Shown: positions 23,279 through 32,128 of the stretch, piece after piece
Layout of the letters: the number at the start of each line of letters is the position of its first letter
Position numbering within the stretch: position 1 is the stretch's first letter
NCBI GenBank assembly: GCA_032718475.1
Contig: JAUCBJ010000803.1
Location: 1 to 58,214, forward strand
Reading direction: 5' to 3'
Source: Nemertoderma westbladi
Lineage: Eukaryota; Xenacoelomorpha; Nemertodermatida; Nemertodermatidae
DNA: 58,214 nt
Notes under the pieces: model-generated
The model's input: the letters and a program-made list of their open reading frames with translations, nothing else
The model's database searches: none
What the model was told of the DNA's origin: nothing
Made by a program: the position numbers and the translations under genes

Positions 23279-23917
23279 TAGGGCGGTGCGTTTTTTACTT
23301 TTTTTCGATTTCATTGTTCTACCGGTGCACAAAAGTTGCCAAATGGTAAAAAAATAAGGCAAAAACAATTTCTTTCAATTGTTGAAATTTTGAGCCATCG
23401 CGATGCACCATAATGAAATTTATAACAATATAACACATTGATGAAAGATCAATGACTCAAAAAAGAACTTCCTGCATGCATCAAATGTCATCAAATGGGT
23501 CCAAACTTAGTTAGATACCAAAATTTTAATTTTTGGATCAAGGGAAGTAGTGCCACAGGCAAATGACCAGAACTTACTCTTTGGCGCAAGTGATGATTAT
23601 TCTCAATTTTGGTGATGGACAACTTTTAGTTCTCCTACGGCATTAATATTATGCTCATTAGAACCGCAATGACCGATTTAGTGGGGGTAGACACCATCAA
23701 AACAAGCATAGAGCGAATAGATCTTGATATATTGCAGAAAATGTAAAGTACGGCACAAGTCAACATTACCGCCTTGATGATTTATAGACAAATACACAAA
23801 AATGTTACTTCTAATTATCTTAAGGCATCAAAAATATACACATCACTGCAACAAATTGATTTAGTGTATACAGACAACTTCAAAATTAAAGAGTAGTGAT
23901 TAATTCACTATAGTTTT

Positions 23918-25112
23918 TGTACGCGCTTTTGAAGACCTTTAGCAGTTTAACCTGCCAAAATTTATATGTCTTTTGGTTTATAAATAGACTTTAGAAATTG
24001 ACAAATATTTAATACCAATAAACACAACATTAGCAGAAGCCAGCCTAGTGCGCGTCCATTCACCCGCTGGATATACCCGGGAGACTGGATTCTGAGGGCT
24101 TAGATTATTATTGCAGTGTAAGCTTACTGTATTATTCGATTGATCGTTAATAATAATTTCTGACTAATATTATTCACTTTCGGGAAATATTAACAGTTCC
24201 TTTTAGGACGTGGCGCTCTATTTAGGTAAACAGAGATATGACTTGTACTAAACACAACGGTAAGTCGGTAAGGCTTATGATTCATGTATGAGGCGCATTC
24301 TTTAGGAAATGCTTAGTTATCAGTCACAATCATGCACACTACCGGTAACACACAATACTGCTCACTAATTTGCCGACCGTCAATGAATTTTATCATGTAT
24401 AAAGAGAACAGCAACAACTGACTCATGTAGTGCTTATCAAATAGCATTAAATTCACTACAAACCACAATAATATAAGTCGCAATCGCTATATATAACCCG
24501 TCTCTCTAACCTGTAGTGTATCAAGAAAATTGGGAAATTTGGGTTCTTTATAGATGTTCTCCAAATAATATTCAACCAACTGATACAAATATGACAACAG
24601 TAAATAGCAGTATAATAATGTATGTTGAACCGATAATGCAATACTGAACGGAGTTGCACCGATTGTTATGAGTTGATAACAGTTATACGCTCTATAATTT
24701 AAGCCTACTAATGTTTCTTCTAAAGTATGAAAACGAATTGACTCTAGAGCCGGTGTTCCTGGCCTAGATAGAAACAACAACAGTATCAAGAAAAACAGTA
24801 AGACTGAACACTCCTAGCACGATCGGCCAAATATCTCCACATCGACAGAAAAAATCGCTCTGATTGGCTGTTAAGCTAAACAAAGAACCATGTGTCCAAT
24901 GGCCGTTTCCATGTCAGCAACCAGCTGTTAGATGTCGTAATCTGAATCATCAAGGCTAAGCTGTGCCAGGGTATTTTACGCATTGCGGGTTTTTTGCCTT
25001 ACCATGTCTACCAAAGCACACATAGCGAAGAATGACTTTTATGTCCGTTAAAACACCTATAACGGTACCTTGCGGGCGAGGGGGACTGAGTATATCCGCA
25101 AAAGCTTTTACA
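23918..25112 (-). repeat. Element B 3' LTR
   Basis: 1195 bp, nearly identical to 40499-41690; this copy has an extra CAA near 24410. On the minus strand it begins directly after a purine-rich tract and ends ...GCGCGTACA. Open segments of about 100 codons inside it occur in both LTRs simply because the LTRs are near-identical. Confidence 0.95.
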
Positions 25113-25122
25113 CCGCTCCCAG
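25113..25122 (-). other. Element B polypurine tract
   Basis: CTGGGAGCGG on the minus strand lies immediately before the TGTAAAAG start of the 3' LTR and about 70 bases after the ORFX stop. This is the expected position for the plus-strand primer. Confidence 0.6.
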
Positions 25123-25190
25123 AAAATGGGATTCAAGTTTATAAATATACAAAAATCACAGTTTCTAATATATGTAAATACTCTAAACAG

Positions 25191-28100
25191 TTAGTCTTTC
25201 TTGCGCGGACGGCGTTTACGCAGTTTTTTAAAGCTAGCCAGAGTCTTTTTCTCTTTGGGGCGAGCCACTTTACAAGGAGGGATATAACTCCTGGGTGAAG
25301 GGTGCAATATGATTGCATCAGAGGGTGTAGGATTATGGTCGGTGTATCCGCCAGTCGAAGTACCGGGTTGATTGACATCAACGTCGGGGGAGAGGGGTCT
25401 AACGGCTTTGAGAGCTCGTTTTAAGACAGCCGCTCTTACGGGTCCTTTACGAGTGGTCTGAACGAGAGCCGTGGGTGGACCATAGGCAGTTAGAAACCTC
25501 CGGGGTTTAATGGTTCTTTCCAACTCGCGTTCGCGGGCTCGGTATTCGTAAGGCCGTCGATATACTTCCTGTAACTCGGGGTGTGAGTTAACAAATAAGT
25601 CTCCATAGTCCGGATCCTGACGGATATAATTGATTAAGTTATAGGAATGAAGGTCGCTAGGATTAACACTCCTGAGAAATTTGCGTACGAATTTGGTTGA
25701 AATACATTCTCCGACGCGCTTCAGTAGCTCGTAACTCGATATGCGTGATTTCTGTTCGACCGAAGCGAATAGATAAGGATGGAACGCATAAACTCCTTCG
25801 TAAGCGCGTCCGGGATAATAGCGATGGCGCGAATCACAATGTAAATCAGCGTTCGCTTCCCAAGCTCTGATGTAACATAGTGTGATCATTTCATCTACGC
25901 TTTCCAAATCATGATTAAAAGGGCAATCGAAACTGGCGTGTCCCTTTAGTTGACAATGGTGACATTGAGTCATAAATTGAGGGCAAACCGCAAAAATATG
26001 CAAGTTATTGAGTCTGCAATATGCGCAATAAATTTCCATAGTCGGTTGTTCTTGGAAATAGGAACAGCGGACGTTTGTGTCCATGGGCGTATCATGGTCT
26101 CTCGATGCGCATAACCGACAACGTTGCCTAGAAACATAGTTGGCATGTCGATAATCGTACGCAGTGAGACACTGTGGACCTTGATACCATTCTATGATGT
26201 AATCGTTGTCGCTGTTCCGGGGCGCGATAGGCTGAATCTCCTCAGATTCTAGACATATTGGTTCGTCTTCCAAGTGCATAGCTGAGGTGGGCGTGTCTGT
26301 CTCTTCAGGTGGACCTATTGTCTGAATTTCCACGACAGAATAACCTGTGGGGATTCGAGGTCTTTGTATAACAGAGGAGTGCAAGTTCGATATACAAATC
26401 TCTTTGAAAATGGCGAATCCAGCACTATCCAACTTCTCCGCAGCTGAGTTTCTTAGGCTGAGCTTGGTCAAAGCGCGGTCTTTAAATTGGCTATCCACGT
26501 TACGGAACGGGGTTAAAAATCGCCGGAAACATTCGAAACGTATGAATTTATTATGTTCATCTAGCTTAGCGAGTTTGGTCCCAAGTATTAATGGATGGGC
26601 GCGTATAGTACGACTGCACACATCGGCTAGCCAACCGGCAAGTGCGGTGTTTTCAAAGATCGTGTATATAGCTAAGGAGGGACGGAGTGGAACACTCATG
26701 AAGCTATACACGGCGCCAGGTGCGGTTAATGGTCCATCAAAATACAATCGAGAATAATGATCTCCGTATACTTGTTGATAGTTAATGGGATTTCCGACTT
26801 TGAAATTCCATCCGTATTCCTGAAAGGCAAGATGTCCGATGGAAGTTCGTTGCACCTTTGTAATGTTGCTAGACGTATTAGCATACATGGTGCGGAAGAA
26901 ACCTCGACCTTCTGCCCAGGGAGCAATCAGCTGAGTATCAACGAAAGGGTATGGAATGTTCTCCATATTCCGAAAGTCGTTTTGGAGATCTCCATAAACA
27001 GCTGAGCCGATTTTAAGAATTCTTTCGTTGAACAACATCTCGAGTACGGGCTGGGGTAACATCGATCCATCGATGCCCATGGCCGGTTTGCGTTCGGTGT
27101 CAATGACGTAACGCTGCGCGAGTTCGAATTGTCCATGTCGGAGATTCTTTTGTGTTTCGGTGAGAGTTTCAAAAGAATAATCAATCACGTCGGAACACGC
27201 TCGAGTAAACACGTGGGTAGAACCAGCTAATCCGCGTATGTGGATCATGCGCGTAGTTCCTAGTTCTCCGACCGGAACGCTACCTTCATTATCGTAGGTG
27301 ACAACTCCATACATCTCAATAACATTAAGAGTTTCATTCCACTCCTTGGTGGCGTTCTCTAGGGTCATCCCTACTGGATGCCACAAGGTGGCGCATTGGT
27401 TAGCGTCAGGGAGATCACTATACTTCATGTGCCGAGTGGTATACGTCTCCACATTTCCATATCTTTGTATTTTCTCTTCTTCAAATAATACATCTAGATT
27501 CCAATGGACTAATCGAGTTTTAATAAATCCATCGAGATTATAAGGAGGTTCTATGTCTTTCTCGATTCGAGAAATGTTATATGGTTTTCTAAATGAGTTT
27601 ACCTTTACTAACTGATCCAGATGTTTCTGCAATTGTTCGAGTTCGACAATGTCTAGAGGATTTATTAGTGGTAGAAACTTTAAATTATGTGTCGGGTCTT
27701 CTGGTTTTACCATATAATATTGAGTCAGATTAACGTAATAAGGGTGGTCTTTAATGCCATAAAACGAGTTCTGTAAAGGTCTAGCGCGTATGTTGACATC
27801 GTGTACCATACGACGGACAAGATCCGCTCGATTGTCCGGAGGTTCAACGAGTATACCGTCAACACGAGCGGCCTCGATCGGCGGACGCTGTAACATAGGG
27901 GTATCAGCGATAAGATTTTGCGATCCTGTACTGATATCAACCGGTTGAGGTTGTATCGTCGCGAAGAGCTTGTCTCCGAAATGTGGAATCATCGAGGGAT
28001 GACGAACGGTTTTAGAGTAGAGGTCCGTCATGAGGATTTGAGCTTCAGGTTGGGCTAAAGCGGCTTCTTCTCTCTCTTCCAGTTCCGTGTGTTTATCCTC

Positions 28101-28421
28101 GAGTAGATTTTCTTCCGCTTGTCTCTGTAAGCGTTCATCTAAAAATTCTTGTAGAGAATACGTGCGTCCAAGCTCGATGTCTTCCTCGAGGTTTTGGATT
28201 TCTCTATCGAACTGTGGCAAGGCTAACTCCTTCACCAATTGGACTTGTTGTTGTAATTTACGTTTCTCTAAACAATCTTGTGTTCCCTTTCCGATTTTCT
28301 GTCGAATGGCGTCTAAAGCGTTTCTTATAACGCTCTCCTCGACTTCCGTGGCAGGTTGCATCGGGTTTAATCCTGGACGATTGTAAGGATCAAAGGGCGA
28401 TATTAGCTGCCCGCGTCCCAA
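25191..28421 (-). CDS. ORFX of element B, main part (1076 codons, unknown function)
   Basis: A long intact open frame between integrase/spacer and the 3' LTR, where retroviral elements carry env. I recognise no known domain. The first listed codon is TTG; the frame is open upstream and was originally joined to the 339-codon ORF (see element C), so this is the C-terminal three quarters of one protein. Residues about 25-120 are charged and coiled-coil-like. A Cys/His-rich region follows residue about 750: CRLCASRDHD, YCAYCRLNNLHIFAVC and CHHCQLKGHASFDC, the last a canonical CX2CX4HX4C knuckle. The C-terminus is very basic (KKLRKRRPRKKD). There is no signal peptide or evident membrane span. Nucleic-acid binding is a reasonable inference; anything more is not supported. 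Confidence 0.8.
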   Translation of the reverse strand: MGRGQLISPFDPYNRPGLNPMQPATEVEESVIRNALDAIRQKIGKGTQDCLEKRKLQQQVQLVKELALPQFDREIQNLEEDIELGRTYSLQEFLDERLQRQAEENLLEDKHTELEEREEAALAQPEAQILMTDLYSKTVRHPSMIPHFGDKLFATIQPQPVDISTGSQNLIADTPMLQRPPIEAARVDGILVEPPDNRADLVRRMVHDVNIRARPLQNSFYGIKDHPYYVNLTQYYMVKPEDPTHNLKFLPLINPLDIVELEQLQKHLDQLVKVNSFRKPYNISRIEKDIEPPYNLDGFIKTRLVHWNLDVLFEEEKIQRYGNVETYTTRHMKYSDLPDANQCATLWHPVGMTLENATKEWNETLNVIEMYGVVTYDNEGSVPVGELGTTRMIHIRGLAGSTHVFTRACSDVIDYSFETLTETQKNLRHGQFELAQRYVIDTERKPAMGIDGSMLPQPVLEMLFNERILKIGSAVYGDLQNDFRNMENIPYPFVDTQLIAPWAEGRGFFRTMYANTSSNITKVQRTSIGHLAFQEYGWNFKVGNPINYQQVYGDHYSRLYFDGPLTAPGAVYSFMSVPLRPSLAIYTIFENTALAGWLADVCSRTIRAHPLILGTKLAKLDEHNKFIRFECFRRFLTPFRNVDSQFKDRALTKLSLRNSAAEKLDSAGFAIFKEICISNLHSSVIQRPRIPTGYSVVEIQTIGPPEETDTPTSAMHLEDEPICLESEEIQPIAPRNSDNDYIIEWYQGPQCLTAYDYRHANYVSRQRCRLCASRDHDTPMDTNVRCSYFQEQPTMEIYCAYCRLNNLHIFAVCPQFMTQCHHCQLKGHASFDCPFNHDLESVDEMITLCYIRAWEANADLHCDSRHRYYPGRAYEGVYAFHPYLFASVEQKSRISSYELLKRVGECISTKFVRKFLRSVNPSDLHSYNLINYIRQDPDYGDLFVNSHPELQEVYRRPYEYRARERELERTIKPRRFLTAYGPPTALVQTTRKGPVRAAVLKRALKAVRPLSPDVDVNQPGTSTGGYTDHNPTPSDAIILHPSPRSYIPPCKVARPKEKKTLASFKKLRKRRPRKKD

Positions 28422-28426
28422 TCCGG

Positions 28427-29446
28427 CTAAGTAGGATATGGGCGAATGTCTAACGAACTCACTACCGGAGCACCACCGATTAATTGTTCGGGTAACACTA
28501 AGTCTTTGAACAGGGAATATAGTTCGGGAGGATCAGTGATACTGTTAGGATCAAGAGTTTGAGGTCTCACTAGGGAATGAGGAGGCCTGACCGAGTATTC
28601 CGGAACTCTGATCATGGGTTTATTCAATGATCGTTTAAGATGAGCGATCGTAGGTGGCACGTCGAACAGGTTTCGCTCGAAACTCCCGTAAGTGTAACGC
28701 ATAAAGCTGTGTTTAGCGCAACGTCTCCACGGATGTTTATGTCTTTCAGTTTGTTGGTTAGGTCTAGGGCATTCGTCACAATAATACCAAAGACGTACGT
28801 CCTGTAGAGGAAACGCGGGTGATCGTTCTCCAGTTTTGCAGTATTCTTCCATTTGTTCAAAACTATCCGGGATAACAGGTAGTGGACGATCGGCGGTAAG
28901 ATACATCATAGTGAAATAGAGCCGTTTGAGTTCTACCACAGGGTCATGATGTATACCTTGAGGATATCGAGTCTCTAGGTTCTGCTGACTGGCGATGTTG
29001 AGATAGGTTTCTCTCAAAAATTCTAGGTATTCGTTGAAGTCGATGCGTTTATCCGGTTCTTCAACGTTTTCTCTTTCCAGTCTATTACGAATAGAATTTT
29101 CGTGATCTATTCTCGGTTTATTGTTACGACTCCGCTGGGTATGATATTTAAATAGAACCATTTCCCTCTCTGTATCTACACCGTCCGTATCATGCAAATC
29201 GATAGGATGGCCGGTAGTTAAGAAGTCCATATACGTACCATTACGATTCGTATAGCGAGTGGTGAATTTTCGATAGTCCAATTCACGCGCAAGTTGCTCT
29301 TGGGACATCGGCGGTTCGATATAACGACCATCATCCTCCGTAATGGTTGGATCGGCTTCACCGCGTATTAAGCTATCCACAAATGCTTGTAAAGGTAGGG
29401 TATATCGCTCCCTAATACCAAGATCATCTTCTATCAACTCCGTCAT
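28427..29446 (-). CDS. ORFX of element B, N-terminal part (339 codons)
   Basis: Opens with ATG at 29444-29446 (MTELIEDDLG) just after the spacer. Conserved blocks shared with elements A and C include GRYIEPPMSQEQL, TGHPIDLHDTDG and LPVIPDSFEQMEEY. It also has a Cys/His motif: CDEC about 15 residues before RRCAKH. The stop comes from a 2-base difference at about 28437-28440 compared with element C, where the frame runs on through RPSYLAGLGR into the large part. It was probably translated from a subgenomic or spliced RNA, given its distance from pol, but no splice evidence is visible. Function unknown. Confidence 0.8.
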   Translation of the reverse strand: MTELIEDDLGIRERYTLPLQAFVDSLIRGEADPTITEDDGRYIEPPMSQEQLARELDYRKFTTRYTNRNGTYMDFLTTGHPIDLHDTDGVDTEREMVLFKYHTQRSRNNKPRIDHENSIRNRLERENVEEPDKRIDFNEYLEFLRETYLNIASQQNLETRYPQGIHHDPVVELKRLYFTMMYLTADRPLPVIPDSFEQMEEYCKTGERSPAFPLQDVRLWYYCDECPRPNQQTERHKHPWRRCAKHSFMRYTYGSFERNLFDVPPTIAHLKRSLNKPMIRVPEYSVRPPHSLVRPQTLDPNSITDPPELYSLFKDLVLPEQLIGGAPVVSSLDIRPYPT

Positions 29447-31059
29447 ATCTGCTATCTGAGTTTATTAATATCAAAATAAGTTTATATTTAGGCGAGCGGG
29501 CGTTCCTGTGGGATTACAGTGGGATTCTCAGCGCCGATGTACCGTCGTCACGGTGTTTACGCCAACATGTAGCAACAGCATGACAACGATAACCGGCACA
29601 AGTCACTCCACTGTCCGTCCCAAAGGCTTGGATCCACTTAGGTTCTTTCTATAGGAGAGTTGGGCTACTTTTACAATTGCGACTAGCTACTGTAAACATA
29701 CTTTAGCAGTAACATTCACCTATAAACGCACAAATTCCACACAACTGTCACCAACTGCACACATACAGGCCATTTGTCCGTTAGTCAGTGCCTTCCAGAA
29801 TGTCACGTTATTACTGTGTATCCTTGGATACTAACAGTGTGCTATATATTCTCTATGCTATGCAATGGGACAAGCTTTCTATTGTTCTTTTAACTTGCTT
29901 CTAATTCTAGCGTGGGTGTTGCTATGGTGACATTATGGAATGCTAGCGGTAGAATTAGGGTAATTCTCATGCATCCAGATCTGGAATGCTATTTAATAAT
30001 AATTCTTTAATTGTCAATATCCTCTTTATGTATGATTTTATTAATTTTATCGGCTATTGACTATATGTTGGAGATTCTCGCACTCTAATACACTCAATAG
30101 GATGAATCTCCGCTCCCATGATCTATTAATTAATGGAATTTTGGGAATGTTATAAATTGCACAAAATGACAATTTATGAAATTCATTTAAAATATGAATT
30201 TAAATTTATTCCCGTGAATTTTATTATTTGATGTTAAAATTGACACAATTTGATTCCAGAGCAGGTCTGGGGGCATAGGATCCTTAATTCTATGACAATT
30301 GTCCTTTAAGAGTATCGGTAAGTGCTGTGATATCTTAATTGACTAGAAATTTAAAGGATCTGAATTTTACAGATTTTACTAAATATTAAATTAATATTTA
30401 AGATAGGCACCGATTTATTCCAGAGCTTGTCTGGGGACGTTAACCACTGATTCTAGAATTTGTCTTTCAAGTATATCGGTGGGTGCCGCGATATCTTAAT
30501 CGACTAGAATTACAGATGGTCAAAAGGTTTAACAGATTTATTTGCGTTTTACGCTACTGTTATATGGACATCACGCTACTATATGTATTATTTAATATAA
30601 GGTAGAAGAGCAATATCGCACGAAGCAATGTCAGTGTGAAGAGGCAAGTCGTTTTCAAGGTCTACCCACAGCTTGGTTTAGCCGAGACACGAGGATCTGA
30701 ACTTTGCATTCCTAATACTCTGCCTACCAATAATACTTGAATATAGTAGTGGCTTTATTGTACTTTAAGAAGTACGGACATTTCATCTTACTGTAGTCAC
30801 GCATTTATAATATGATACGGACAGTAAGGAAAGAGAAAAATAATTATTTTCCGGCCGTCGCACTAAATATATATTATAAGTAATTACGTACGTAATAAAC
30901 GCTAATATATTGCACTAATCTACTAAATAATCACTAAAATAACATTCTACTAAATAAAATTGAATAAAAATGATTATAATAAAGTACATAATAAAGTTCG
31001 CATATAAAAATATAACAAAATAGATAAAATAATATAGTCATACACCCACTCCAGACGTA
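29447..31059 (-). other. Element B spacer between integrase and ORFX, with two direct repeats
   Basis: 1.6 kb with no ORF. Two diverged units of about 135 bp lie at about 30240-30375 and 30404-30540. Each reads TTATTCCAGAGCnnGTCTGG, then a TATCGGTGGGTGC-like and GATATCTTAATCGACTAG segment on the plus strand. The same unit occurs twice in the element C spacer. The position just upstream of ORFX suggests a control region (promoter, splice acceptor or packaging), but this is inference. Confidence 0.6.
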
Positions 31060-31717
31060 TCACGTTGGGGAGTCCCTAGATGTTTGAGGAATTAGGGAGG
31101 TGGTCGTGGGAAGAGTGTCTTGCCTTCCATAGTTTCCAGAGAGTTCTCTGTCTCTTTCCAGTAAACATAAACGACCAACTGGGCGATTGAGTTGTTGCGT
31201 CTCAAAGATTATGCCTGGCTTCTTGAAGTTACGCCGCATGACGACGAGTTCTACCGAGCGTACTAAACCATCATCCGAGATGTGAGTCTCGATGATACGA
31301 CCTGTCTGCCACCGTTTACATGGGAGGTCTTGATCTACAATAAGCACCATATCTCCGGCGCTGACGTTTTCTTGCTGCGCAAACCACTTAGTTCGAAGTT
31401 GTAGCGTGGGCAGATAATTTTTCTCGAAATGGTCAGCGAAACGACGGGATAGCAACTGCATAAGTTGCCAAGTTCGACGGCAGTATTCGTCTCCGTCGGC
31501 AATCTCCGATCGTGGGAGCATGGCTACAGGTTTCTTCAGTAGGAAGTGCGCGGGTGTTAGCGCTTCCAGGGAATCGGGACTCGATGAGACTGGCATAAGC
31601 GGTCTCTCGTTGAGATAGGCAGCTATTTCCTCCATTAACGTCCGCAAAAGTTCGTCGGTGAGATACGCGCGGCATGGCACTATAAAGTGAAATGCGGTTT
31701 TGACACTTCGAATTAAC
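31060..31717 (-). pseudogene. Element B integrase, C-terminal part
   Basis: Below the inserted block the integrase resumes with LIRSVKTAFHFIV, LNERPLMPVSSSPDSLEALTPAHFLLKK and a C-terminal domain (FAQQENVSAGDMVLIVDQDL, WQTGRIIETHI) ending at 31060. The sequence is close to the integrase fragment of element C (54601-55073). The tail QTSRDSPT is not present in C. Confidence 0.85.
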
Positions 31718-32128
31718 TCGATATCAACCTCAGTGGAACGAGGTCGAACAACCTTTAGAGCGCGTTTTAGGACAGCAGCTCTTACTGGTCCCTGATGGGT
31801 CGTTTGCACGAGAGTGGTAGGCGGACCGTGAGTAGTGAGAAATTTCATCGGTTTGATGGTTCTTTCCAACTCGCGTTCTCAGTCTCTATATTCATATGGT
31901 CGTCTATGAACTTCTTGTAGCTCTGGATGCGAGTTTATAAACAAGTCACCGTGGGATTTATCAATGGTATGAACTTTAAACTGTGAGTAGGATCTTCTGG
32001 TTTCACCATATAATATTGAGTTAAATTGACATAATAAGGATGGTCTTTGATCCCATAAAATGAGTTCGGTAAAGGTCTAGCGCGTAGGTTGACCTCGTGT
32101 ACCATACGACGGACAAGATATCGATATC
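31718..32128 (-). repeat. ORFX fragment inserted in element B integrase
   Basis: About 400 bases between two copies of TCGATATC (31718-31725, 32121-32128) are ORFX sequence. 31722-31950 matches ORFX DNA near 25378-25605, and 31955-32118 matches ORFX DNA near 27660-27840, with about 2 kb of ORFX missing between. The block splits the integrase just before its third catalytic acid. Confidence 0.8.

Noticed and set aside
24487-24789. 100-codon ORF inside both LTRs of element B
   Set aside because: It is present in both only because the LTRs are about 99 percent identical; no domain or coding signature.
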